Positions 51,007-60,600 of a DNA stretch of 64,000 nucleotides are shown piece by piece (position 1 is the stretch's first letter; every line of letters begins with the position of its first letter). The stretch is taken from positions 124,001 through 188,000 of IMG/VR virus record IMGVR_UViG_3300032053_000004. The stretch is one strand, 5' to 3'. The stretch comes from a virus. The translations under genes were made by a program, and so were the position numbers. Below the pieces are notes generated by a model. It did not search any database. It had not been told where the DNA came from and saw only the letters and a list, made by a program, of their open reading frames with translations.

Positions 51007-54000
51007 TGGCTAATAAAACCTCATTTGATACTACAATTGATATCGGGGCCAAAGGCGTAGACGAAGCAGTTAAAAAGCTAAAACACCTATATAAAGAAGC
51101 AAATAAAGTATCCCAGGGTTGGAAACAAGCTTCTAAATTTTCCCAGGTCCATATTGATGAAATAGATAATTTAAGCACTGTCATGGGGAAATTCACTGGA
51201 AAACTATCTAGTGAAGCTAAGAAGAGTGTTGAAGGATTGAAAAATCTTTCTGACCAATTAAAGGATGCTAAATCCGACGCCGAGGCTTTATCGCAAATCG
51301 CGGCTTCAGCTGGTAAAAAAGGAGATACAGGGATACAGGCGGAAGCTCAATCTAAATTAAATGAAGTCATAAAATCAATTGGTGGCTTAAACTCTCAAAT
51401 TAAAAAACAACTCGCAGACCAAAAAGCTTATGGGAAAGAAATATATAAAACAACAGAAGCTCAAAAGAATATGAGAGAAGGGTTTGAAAAATTCCATAAA
51501 GTCAAGCCCGGGGAAGCTGCTAAAGACTTTTTTGAGAATTTAAAATCGGGAAGAAAAGGAATTGGAGGGGCTGTTTCGGCTGCTGGTAGAGGTATAGCTG
51601 GCGGGATATCCCGTAAAGGTCTTGGACAGATGGAAGCGGGGAAAGGTTTAAGTTTTCTACCGAATATTCTTGGGAAAATTACTGTTGCTATGGGAGCGCT
51701 TACTGGAGCGTTTGCCGGAATAAGTGCCGTATTCAAATTAATATCTGCAGCTTCAGACCATATGACTGGTTTAAATAAAACACTAATGGACGGTCAAGGG
51801 TTTGCTCAGGATTTTACTTCTTCTGCTAAAGACTATATGGGGGCGGTTGATGATATTAGAGGTGCTTCCATCAATGCTGCCAAGTCTCTTTTACCTCTTG
51901 GAGTAAATTCAAAACAAACTTTAGAAATAATCAGTGAATATTCGAAAAATGCGACCGGTTCTTTAATGAAAACGAGAGACCAACTCGCAAATTTAGGAGG
52001 CGGAGATCTTGACGTTGGGGCTGCAACTTTTGCTAAAAATGCTACGATCTATGGAAAAGCCCTTGGTATGGAGGCTAAAGATGTAGCCGCAACTATGGGC
52101 AAATTTACAAGTGAAATGGGATATGGAGCTGGACAAACTCAAGAACTCATGAGCAACGTTGTTCAAGCTGCTAGAACAGCTAATATGCCCATGAGCAAAT
52201 TTATGGGCATATTTAGTGCTGTCATACCAGATGTTGAGCTCTATCAAAATAGATTAGAAGAATTAACAGGAACAATAAAAATGCTTTCTTCTACTATGGA
52301 TCCTAAACATGTCCAAAAATTCATGGAATCTTTCGGCAAAGGATTTGGTGACCAAGATTTTGATAGTCGAATTAGAACCATGTTAATTGTCGGAGAAGAA
52401 AAAATGGGCAGCATGCTGTCGGCTGATTTTGAGTCAAAAATTGACTCAATGGCTGATGGTCTTAAAGAGGTAGGTCTTGGGGACGATTTAAGGGATGCCT
52501 TTAAATCCAACGATCTTAAAAAATTTCAAGATGTTATGATACAAGCTAGAGCTAGCAATAAAGTTACTGCAGCTCAAATAGGTGATATGAGTCAGTTATT
52601 TTCAAGTTCTCAAGATTTGAAATCTGGGGATAAAACTCGAATGGCCTCAGCTATGAAATCTGGTGGTATGTCTGTACAACTTGATTCTTTTGTTGAAGAA
52701 ATAAAAAATTTAGATAAAACAGGTAAAGCTTTTTCTGAGACGGGTGAAATAACTGGAATAGGAGAAGCAATTGCAAGAAAAATGCCGGGGATGGATGACA
52801 GTAAATTAAAATTAATGAATGAATACTTAAGAAATATTAGCATGTATCAAACGAGTCTCAGTAAATATGGAACAACTGGTAGCAAAACTTCAGACGCTGC
52901 TCTTCGTAAATTAATAGCTAAGGATTTAAAGAACCCGGATGGAACGAGCAAAGACCCTTCTTTAGTAACTTTAAAAGAAATGGCTGGAGCAAGCCAGACA
53001 CAGATAAAAAAATCAATGGAAGATTCTAATAAGGATAAAGAATCCGCACAAACTATGGAAGATCACGCTGTTGCATCTACTAACGCCACATTATCTATCG
53101 GTGATAGAATTGAAAATTATATCGGTTATTTGCTTGAAAAAATATACGACGTTGTTTTTAAAATTTTCGGCTCTTTAGATGCGATATGGAATTGGACTAT
53201 TGGTGGTCAAGATCAAAAAGCTACAATAAAATCTATTAATAGTATGTCGTCTAAACTTCAAAGTGACTATGGTGGAAGTCCAGAATTGGTAGCGCAGTTT
53301 CAGTTATCTTCAGAAGCTATAACAAAAGCTGTTTCGGCAGGGAAAACAAAAGAAGACTTAGCAAAATCATTTTTAAGGTCTAATGCAGTCGATATAAATC
53401 CTGATTCTGCAAAAAACATGGGTGAAGCTTTTGCTAGTTTGGTGAAACAAAATGGAGGAGCATTCGGTCTTACTGATAGTGCTAAAGAAGCTAATTTAGC
53501 TACAGCACAGAAACAGTTTGAAGACGCTGCCTCTTCAGGTAATAAAGACAAAATGGCAAGTATGATTTATAATTTGGAAGGATCTATTCATCAATTTACG
53601 AATGATTTATCTCCCGAAGCTCTGAGCAAAAATTTAATGCAATTTTCTCAAAATCTCGCTACCAAGAAAGATGCCGCCGGTAATTTAACTGGCATATCTA
53701 AAGCTGCTAGTGAATCAAGAAAATATGAAAGAAGTGCAAAACTTAAAGATACACATTTTACTCCAGATCAAATGCCTTCTAAAGAAGGGGAAGACAGGGT
53801 TAGTAATCTAAACGAAAGACGAAAAGCTATGGAGTCTGGAGGGGAATCTATGGCTGAAAAATTTGAAGATGCTGCAAGTGGAGCTTCAGATAAAATCGTC
53901 GCGGTGGCGGCGCGGGCGGAGGGCGGGCGGGCGGCTGCTGCTAGTCCTGCCAGCGTCGCGGCGGCTGCTAGTCCTGCTAGTCCTGTCAGCGCGGCAGCTG

Positions 54001-54626
54001 CTGCCAGTCCTACTGTCAAAGCTATTTCAGATCAATCCGATGTGTTAGGTGATTCCTTAACTAGTGTGGGAAAACTGATCTTTGGTTCTTTAGCGGACAA
54101 GGAAGCAGTGTCAGAAGATGGAGCTAATTGGGTAAAAACTAAACTCGCAAAAACTGAAGAAAACGCGTTTGCAGATGCTTTAAATGGGAACGAATTTAAA
54201 AACACACTAAAGTCAGCAACTTTAGACTCTTTTAGAACGGCTTTACTTGAATTCGCTGTGATCCAAGCAAAAATGGAGACTAACTCCTCGTACAAACAAT
54301 CTCTCGCCACCAGCGGGTCTAGTATTCAAGCAAGCGGTGGAACTTTATCTGATTTTAGTAAACTTAGTTCTGCAGAATTAGAAAAATGGAAATCAGATAA
54401 TGTATTAGGAAGTTTTCAATCAGGAGGTGATATAGATCAAACTGGGTTATATAATCTTCATCAAGGAGAACGTGTTATCCCCCCAGGTGGAAGTGGAGGG
54501 ACTACCGGCGGCGGTGGTCCCATGAATGTCACCATAAATATTAATGGAACGAGTTTGGATGAAAGTCAATTGAAACGCGCCACACTTTTTGCTATGGATG
54601 AATATCATAGGAAACACACCCATTGA
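51006..54626 (+). CDS. Tail tape measure protein
   Basis: 1206 residues, the typical tape measure: long helical N-terminal coiled coils (VDEAVKKLKHLYKEANKVSQ), a Gly/Ala-rich membrane-active stretch near 185-250 (GIGGAVSAAGRGIAGGISRK, AMGALTGAFAGISAVFKLIS), then more helix. The C-terminus is typical (SGGDIDQTGLYNLHQGERVI, then a Gly-rich linker and VTININGTSL). At about 0.15 nm per residue the tail would be near 180 nm long. Near 53890-54010 there is a sharply GC-rich Ala/Ser/Pro patch (ARAEGGRAAAASPASVAAAA), unlike the surrounding AT-rich codons. It sets tail length and may form a channel through the host inner membrane at DNA entry. Confidence 0.9.
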   Translation: MANKTSFDTTIDIGAKGVDEAVKKLKHLYKEANKVSQGWKQASKFSQVHIDEIDNLSTVMGKFTGKLSSEAKKSVEGLKNLSDQLKDAKSDAEALSQIAASAGKKGDTGIQAEAQSKLNEVIKSIGGLNSQIKKQLADQKAYGKEIYKTTEAQKNMREGFEKFHKVKPGEAAKDFFENLKSGRKGIGGAVSAAGRGIAGGISRKGLGQMEAGKGLSFLPNILGKITVAMGALTGAFAGISAVFKLISAASDHMTGLNKTLMDGQGFAQDFTSSAKDYMGAVDDIRGASINAAKSLLPLGVNSKQTLEIISEYSKNATGSLMKTRDQLANLGGGDLDVGAATFAKNATIYGKALGMEAKDVAATMGKFTSEMGYGAGQTQELMSNVVQAARTANMPMSKFMGIFSAVIPDVELYQNRLEELTGTIKMLSSTMDPKHVQKFMESFGKGFGDQDFDSRIRTMLIVGEEKMGSMLSADFESKIDSMADGLKEVGLGDDLRDAFKSNDLKKFQDVMIQARASNKVTAAQIGDMSQLFSSSQDLKSGDKTRMASAMKSGGMSVQLDSFVEEIKNLDKTGKAFSETGEITGIGEAIARKMPGMDDSKLKLMNEYLRNISMYQTSLSKYGTTGSKTSDAALRKLIAKDLKNPDGTSKDPSLVTLKEMAGASQTQIKKSMEDSNKDKESAQTMEDHAVASTNATLSIGDRIENYIGYLLEKIYDVVFKIFGSLDAIWNWTIGGQDQKATIKSINSMSSKLQSDYGGSPELVAQFQLSSEAITKAVSAGKTKEDLAKSFLRSNAVDINPDSAKNMGEAFASLVKQNGGAFGLTDSAKEANLATAQKQFEDAASSGNKDKMASMIYNLEGSIHQFTNDLSPEALSKNLMQFSQNLATKKDAAGNLTGISKAASESRKYERSAKLKDTHFTPDQMPSKEGEDRVSNLNERRKAMESGGESMAEKFEDAASGASDKIVAVAARAEGGRAAAASPASVAAAASPASPVSAAAAASPTVKAISDQSDVLGDSLTSVGKLIFGSLADKEAVSEDGANWVKTKLAKTEENAFADALNGNEFKNTLKSATLDSFRTALLEFAVIQAKMETNSSYKQSLATSGSSIQASGGTLSDFSKLSSAELEKWKSDNVLGSFQSGGDIDQTGLYNLHQGERVIPPGGSGGTTGGGGPMNVTININGTSLDESQLKRATLFAMDEYHRKHTH

Positions 54627-54633
54627 GTAAGTT

Positions 54634-55560
54634 ATGGCAAACGTAACGATCCCATATAATCCAAATCCTAAGAAGGACGAGTTTGGGCTTTGGTCTCAAA
54701 AACGTGGTCGTCCGTTTTTGTTTCAGATCAATAGTCCTAATGGACACCCATTATTTAATAATCTTCTAGCTTTGCATACGAATCCGGCTAGCATTACAGA
54801 AAGTATGACTAAAAGCAAAAATGTAGTCATGACTTACGGAGGATTTGTTGAATTTATGTGGCCTGATGAGTTGGATTCAGTTTCAGCCAATCATTCTACT
54901 GGTGCATTTTTAGGGCCTGATGGTCTTGTTAGAGGAAGTGACGGTCTTTCGTCCCCAGACCAATCGTCTCCAGACGCTAAGAAAACAATAGCTTGGGAAC
55001 GTTATCAGGATCTACTTGATTTATTCCATAACAATGGAAATGTTTATGATGGTTCCGGAAAACCTGTTTTACGCGGACAGGTTTTAATGACTTATGACAG
55101 GGGTGTATTTCAAGGATATTTTACTACTTTTACTGTTTCAGAAACTGATGAAATGCCGTTTACTATGAATTTAAGTTGGGAATTCAAAATAGAAAAAGTT
55201 ATTTATAAATTCCCATCTTCAAGCATTCTCAATAAGGCCTCCAGTACAAACGTTCCCATTGATAAAATTCCGAGGCCAATTGCTAAAGCTCAGAGCCAAA
55301 CTACACAGACAGAAAGAGATGTAAAACAAGCTACATCCGGTGGTGGGGGGAATGCACAAACTGGAGGAGGACAGATTGCTGCTGTAGAAACACCTGCATC
55401 AAAACCGGTTTCCCCTAACGGATCTTCCACGTCTGGAGGTGGTGGAGGAGCTCCTGGCGGAAGTCCTGCTCCATCTGCCAATCCACGAAGTTTGGCTTCT
55501 GGTGTTATAACTTTGCCAAATGGACAAGTTGTTGACTCCGAAACTGGACAACCAATCTAA
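54634..55560 (+). CDS. Baseplate/tail protein, paralogue of the C-terminal half of the next gene
   Basis: 308 residues. Residues about 25-205 form a beta-rich domain (RPFLFQINSPNGHPLFNNLL, NVVMTYGGFVEFMWPDELDS, RYQDLLDLFHNNGNVYDGSG, VLMTYDRGVFQGYFTTFTVS, FTMNLSWEFKIEKVIYKFPS). The same order of features recurs in the second half of the next protein, so the two are related. A Gly/Pro-rich linker leads to a 25-residue C-terminal tag (SLASGVITLPNGQVVDSETG) also present at the end of the next protein. The place after the tape measure indicates a tail-tip or baseplate adaptor. Confidence 0.72.
   Translation: MANVTIPYNPNPKKDEFGLWSQKRGRPFLFQINSPNGHPLFNNLLALHTNPASITESMTKSKNVVMTYGGFVEFMWPDELDSVSANHSTGAFLGPDGLVRGSDGLSSPDQSSPDAKKTIAWERYQDLLDLFHNNGNVYDGSGKPVLRGQVLMTYDRGVFQGYFTTFTVSETDEMPFTMNLSWEFKIEKVIYKFPSSSILNKASSTNVPIDKIPRPIAKAQSQTTQTERDVKQATSGGGGNAQTGGGQIAAVETPASKPVSPNGSSTSGGGGGAPGGSPAPSANPRSLASGVITLPNGQVVDSETGQPI
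55483..55558 (+). repeat. 76-bp direct repeat, copy 1 (C-terminal tag)
   Basis: Nearly identical to 57513-57588 (two mismatches, both silent third-position C/T changes). It encodes the C-terminal tag of two consecutive baseplate proteins. Confidence 0.93.
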
Positions 55561-57599
55561 TGGCAACTTCCGGTATTTTTGCTAAACTTCAGAAAGCTAT
55601 GGAATCAATAATTCCACAACTTTCTCAAGTCGATAGTCAAACGAATTTGAATTACACCTCTGATAATTCAGAACTGTTCGGTTCAATATCAGGAGCAAAA
55701 ACACCGTCAAAACCATTTATAATTGGATTTCTTCCTCCTGATTTGAATTTATTGAATTTCATACCCACAGAAAAAGCTGAATCGATTGTAGTTCCCACTC
55801 CTCCACAAAATCCTCCTACCACTCCCGCGTCTCCGTCTTTAACTACCCCACCCCCGGTTCCGGTTTCCAATCCAACCAAAATTGGAACCAATAAACTAAC
55901 TTTAGGTCCTCCTGAAGAAATCACAAAAGCACATAAAACTGTTACTGCAGCTGATATGAGACAAGCTCTATATGAATCATATAAAAAAATGACAGATCCG
56001 CCACAAGAACCTAGTGAAGAAACTTTAGCTTTAATGTGGTCTCAAGTCGGGTGCGAAACAGGATTTACTCCTAAGAATAAAAGGGGCCCGGCTCGATTTT
56101 TAGTTCCTAATTACAATATAGGAGAACTTCTTGCTTCTACAAAACAAGGGAAATTAAATAACCCGTGTGGTTCAGGTCCTTTCGGGCAAACACAACCACC
56201 TTTAAATGGTAATATAGGAACTCCTCCTACTCCTCCTAAAGCTGGAAAGTATTTCATTACCGCTGGTGCTTACGTAAGCACCAGCGGTAAATGCAGAGGA
56301 GCTAATGGGGATGTTGAGTGTGGCGACGCCGGAAAACAACATAGTTGTTGGGAACCCATATATAATCAAGGTTTTTCTAATATTAATGAAGGCACCGATT
56401 TCTTTATTAAAAGAGTTTTAAACAAATGGCCTGGAGTAGCTACAGCTAAAACTCCAGAAGAATATAACGCGGCTATCATGCCCGGTTATCCCCCTGGGTC
56501 TTATCATGATCCTAAAATAAATGCAAAATATATAAGAAGATTGAAAGAGAAGTTAGGAGCATATCAAAATTTATTTGGAAATCTTCCTGTCGGAGACCCA
56601 AAAGCTCCTACAGGGAATCCGAATACAACAGCAGGCAAAGAGCCGGTTGTTGAAAATGTTATAGCAAGTTTTTCTGGCGGTTTGACTGTTGAAAATGATA
56701 CAGATCCGAACATTAATTTTGGAAGAAATTTAGTAGCTTCAGAAAAAAGAAAGCCTGTAGTAGACGCACAGGTTAGAGCTCTTAGAGAGCAACTTAAATT
56801 ATACCGCGACATGCCACCTTTAATTCTTCTCATAAACCCGAAAGAATTTAACAGAACTTATGAGAAATCAGTAGATGACGGGAATAAAGGTAGGCAGAGA
56901 AATATTGCTCATCTTTGGTTAGAAAGACCGTTATCGATTTCGAGTAGTGGAGTTACAGCAGCTCAATATGTCGTCAATCCTTCGAATGGAAATGGAGGTC
57001 TTAACCACCACAATAGAATATTCAGTTTAAGTTATCAAAATTTAATGTCGTTGGTTCTTACTTATAGAAATAATGGTTTATCTTTCACAGGAGCTGAGAG
57101 TTCCAGTTATAATCAAGGTATACCAACTGTTCCGATGAGTCTTTACATATATTATGATCAACATATGTATATAGGATCTTTCGATAATTTTGAAGTAACA
57201 GACAGCGGAGATAAACCTTTTAATCTAGAATATTCATTTAAATTTACTGTTCGTTATGATTTTCCAGTTTTATCTGATGATGGATCTGGAAGCATCCCTA
57301 GTGTTATTAGTTCTATCTCTCAACGTCCTCCCAAAGTATCTAACGTTGACTTAACTCCAGATTTTGTTCGAGTTCCTCCTGAAGATTCTCAAGAACTTCC
57401 TACTTCAACTGAACAAGTTCAAGCTGAAGTTCATTCTGATGTCCCAGGTAAAACAGTTTTACTCCCCCCATCAACTTCTGGTGGATCGCCAACAGTTGCG
57501 AAATCGGTAAACCCACGAAGTTTGGCTTCTGGTGTTATAACTTTGCCAAATGGACAAGTTGTTGATTCTGAAACTGGACAACCAATCTCAGGTTTATAA
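55560..57599 (+). CDS. Baseplate protein with lysozyme/transglycosylase-like domain
   Basis: 679 residues, start overlapping the previous stop (TAATG). A Pro-rich spacer (about 75-115) precedes a domain (about 120-345) resembling the lysozyme fold: LALMWSQVGCETGF with probable catalytic Glu166, then GSGPFGQTQPP, HSCWEPIYNQGFSNINEGTD and YIRRLKEKLGAYQNLF. This would open peptidoglycan during injection. The second half (about 420-600) repeats the domain of the preceding protein (PLILLINPKEFNRTYEKSVD, YDQHMYIGSFDNFEVTDSGD, FNLEYSFKFTVRYDFPV). The C-terminus carries the shared tag. So a muralytic enzyme seems grafted onto a duplicated baseplate adaptor. The exact glycosidase class is uncertain. 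Confidence 0.75.
   Translation: MATSGIFAKLQKAMESIIPQLSQVDSQTNLNYTSDNSELFGSISGAKTPSKPFIIGFLPPDLNLLNFIPTEKAESIVVPTPPQNPPTTPASPSLTTPPPVPVSNPTKIGTNKLTLGPPEEITKAHKTVTAADMRQALYESYKKMTDPPQEPSEETLALMWSQVGCETGFTPKNKRGPARFLVPNYNIGELLASTKQGKLNNPCGSGPFGQTQPPLNGNIGTPPTPPKAGKYFITAGAYVSTSGKCRGANGDVECGDAGKQHSCWEPIYNQGFSNINEGTDFFIKRVLNKWPGVATAKTPEEYNAAIMPGYPPGSYHDPKINAKYIRRLKEKLGAYQNLFGNLPVGDPKAPTGNPNTTAGKEPVVENVIASFSGGLTVENDTDPNINFGRNLVASEKRKPVVDAQVRALREQLKLYRDMPPLILLINPKEFNRTYEKSVDDGNKGRQRNIAHLWLERPLSISSSGVTAAQYVVNPSNGNGGLNHHNRIFSLSYQNLMSLVLTYRNNGLSFTGAESSSYNQGIPTVPMSLYIYYDQHMYIGSFDNFEVTDSGDKPFNLEYSFKFTVRYDFPVLSDDGSGSIPSVISSISQRPPKVSNVDLTPDFVRVPPEDSQELPTSTEQVQAEVHSDVPGKTVLLPPSTSGGSPTVAKSVNPRSLASGVITLPNGQVVDSETGQPISGL
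56257..56290. repeat. 34-bp perfect palindrome inside the lysozyme-like domain
   Basis: TTACCGCTGGTGCTTAC is followed directly by its exact complement, in frame with ITAGAYVSTSG. A perfect palindrome of this length in coding DNA is unusual. It could form a cruciform or mRNA hairpin, or serve as a protein-binding or cleavage site. Confidence 0.9.
57513..57588 (+). repeat. 76-bp direct repeat, copy 2 (C-terminal tag)
   Basis: Second copy of the repeat at 55483-55558, at the end of the lysozyme-like baseplate gene. After it this copy adds three residues (SGL) before the stop. Confidence 0.93.
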
Positions 57600-57601
57600 A
57601 A

Positions 57602-60600
57602 ATGCCTAGAGTTTCTGCATTTCGTGGTAATTTCATTCCCAATGCTCGTCCATTCGTGACGCTAGCTCCTGACGCATTTGTTTCTATTCAAGGAGAAACT
57701 ACAGTTATTGGGTGTGGTGAGTGTCGTCGTGAAATCAATATAAATCAATATTTAACAGGTGTTTCAACTGAAGCTTCGGTTGATTCTCCTCCTGGAAGTG
57801 CCAGTTTCAATCTTTCTATTCCTGATACTGACATAAATAATTTTTATGTAGACGATCAACTTCTCATCATTCCAATGATGGAAGTTGAGATTTATGCGAA
57901 AGGTTATTATACGATCGGCGGTTTCCCTCAGTATTACAGAATTTTTTGGGGTTTAGTTTCTACTGTTACAAAATCGTGGAGCAATGGAGTAACAACTGTA
58001 TCTATTTCTTGTAAAGACATACTTCGTTGGTGGGAATTAACACAGGTAAATATAAACGCAGCTTGGATGAACCCTTTTGGTAGTTCTACTGGCCAAATAT
58101 CATTTTGGGGGAATCAGTTTGCTGGAGCAAATCCAACAACTGTCATAATTGCCTTAGCTCGTGATGCGATGGGAGATTTTTCCCATCAAACCGGGTCTTT
58201 TCAACAGTTTTTACCAGAACAAGGACCTGAAGGAGCGGTTCTCGCTGGCTACGGAAAAGACATAATGGCCTACTGGCAATTAAAATTTGCCAATATATGG
58301 AATAATTTAGTTGTGTATGGAACTTCAGGGAAAGCCTACACCTTTACTTCTGATCCGTCTCAAGTTTCTCCGTATGATGTATCACAAAAAATATTTGAAC
58401 AAGAGTCTGATATCCTTCATTTCAATAAAGCTACTGAAATGTTTAAGACTCAACCAAGCGAAGTGGCAGTAGCTAAATTTGATTTAAGTAAAGCTCCGGA
58501 TTTCGTTTTGTTTGAAGCAGAACAAAGAAGTAAATTATCGATAGCAACTGATGCTCGAGATCAAGTCGGGTTTGAATTTTATTGTGATACAACAGGAGAT
58601 ATCATTTTTAAACCTCCATTTTATAATTTAAACGTTATCCCGAATAAACCTGTTTCTTGGATCAATGATTTTGAAATAATGGAGGATAGTATAACTGATT
58701 CTGAAGCTGAAGTTTATACTCACATAACGTCGAGTGGAAATGCTTTTGGTGGACTAATGGACGTTGGAGCTAGTGATGAAATCACTACTCAAAGAACTGG
58801 TGCCATTGACTACCATTTACTTCGTCGTTATGGTTGGAGAAGGCTTGATAAACAAGTTGAATGGGCCGCTAATGCTAAAAAATTATATTTTTTCTTACTC
58901 GATTTCTTAGACCGTACAAACGCAAAACGTCAAAATGGGACTGTAACTATCCCAATGCGACCGGAAATCCGTATGGGTTTTCCTGTTTGGATCCCGAAGT
59001 ATGACTCCTTTTTCTATGTTCAAGCGGTTTCCCATAACTTTTCAATAGGTGGGCAAGCCACGACCACTCTTACTCTTACAGCTAAAAGAAGTAAGTTCAT
59101 AGCTCCGAAGAACATAGGAAAAATCACAAGGTCAGCTGGAACCGGTGTTTTAGAACAAGAAGCGGTTGATGGAAAAGTTAGACAAACAACTGTTGATACT
59201 TATATTGTAGAATTTCCCGATAATGCAGGAAATTCTTCGGGCATCGTAAATGACCCTGACCCTCAAAAAGCTCAATTTAGTGAAGGAGCAATCATTCGTA
59301 ATCCTAAGACAGGAAAAATTTTAGGTTTTCCTAATGCGGTAATGGTTTTTCGTGCTGCGTTAGACGGCCAGCTGCTTACCAACGTTCAAACTCAAGCAGG
59401 TTATTCTTCGTCTCATCAAGGAGCAGAAAAAGCCACAAAAACAGCAATGAATCAAAAATATGATCATGATAATATGATCAAAGATAATTTAACTATAACT
59501 CAACTGGCAAGAAAACAAGAAGTTATAAATCGTCTTCGATCACACAGGTATGAAGCTGCCATAAGTAATGCTGGGGCTTATGATTATGCTTGGGATACAA
59601 AAGGAGATTTTAAAGAAATTACGATAATTCCGACAAATTCCATCAAATGGGGGCCGGGAACGATTCCTCCTAAAGGAACCGTTGATAGTGGTTCTGAACA
59701 AGATGTAAAAAATAAACAACAGGCAATAGATGAACAAATTTCAATCACTATTGCAAAACTAAAAACAGCACAAGACGCTTTCGTTGCAGCTAACGAAGTT
59801 CTTAAAGCTGCTCAAGAAAAACTATCTAAGGAGCCTAACTCAGAATCCAGCCAAGCTCTTGAAGCTGCTCAAAAAACCGTTACAATAGCAAGTCAAAATT
59901 TAGATGATACTAAAACAGAATTGTCCTCTATACAAAAAGGTTCTGGTAGTCCTCAGTCGCTTACAGATCTTAATGTAATGATAAGACCAGTATCCGATGA
60001 ATTTGGATTTGAAGTTATCGGTCATTCTCGGTACGGACGTGGAGCTTATATAGATCTTGGGAAAGTTCAAGTTAAAGATAAGAGTGGTCTCATAGCAAAT
60101 CAACTTGGTATTCAGTTCTCCCAAACTGGTGGTTTTCTTCAAGATTCGATGAATATGACTGCTGGTGTTCAAGGACCGGTGCTTCAGTTTCTTTCTGAAA
60201 CTTTTGATAGAATGAGACCTGATGATTTTCAAACCGGAGCTTCTTTTTCCGGTTCAAGGACCGGAGATAAAGCTACTATTGATGAAGTAAATATTACAAG
60301 TCAACAAACTTATACCGAAAATATGAAACAAAATAAAGGAAAACTTGTTTTTATTGAAGCCGATGCTACTCGTAAAGCCTTGACTTTGGCAGAATTAAGC
60401 CCGACATTAGATCTCGGGGCTCTTTCTGAAGCGACTGTCAATTGTAACTGCGTTCTTAATAAAACAAATTGGCTCTCTATATTCCCTCAATCCGTATTGT
60501 CTAAAATAATTCAAGGAAATAATCCTCAAGTTTTTAAAGATTCGGCTGGATTTTTTGAAACTTTAAATAATTATTTAACTAATAATATTATTTCTAAAAA

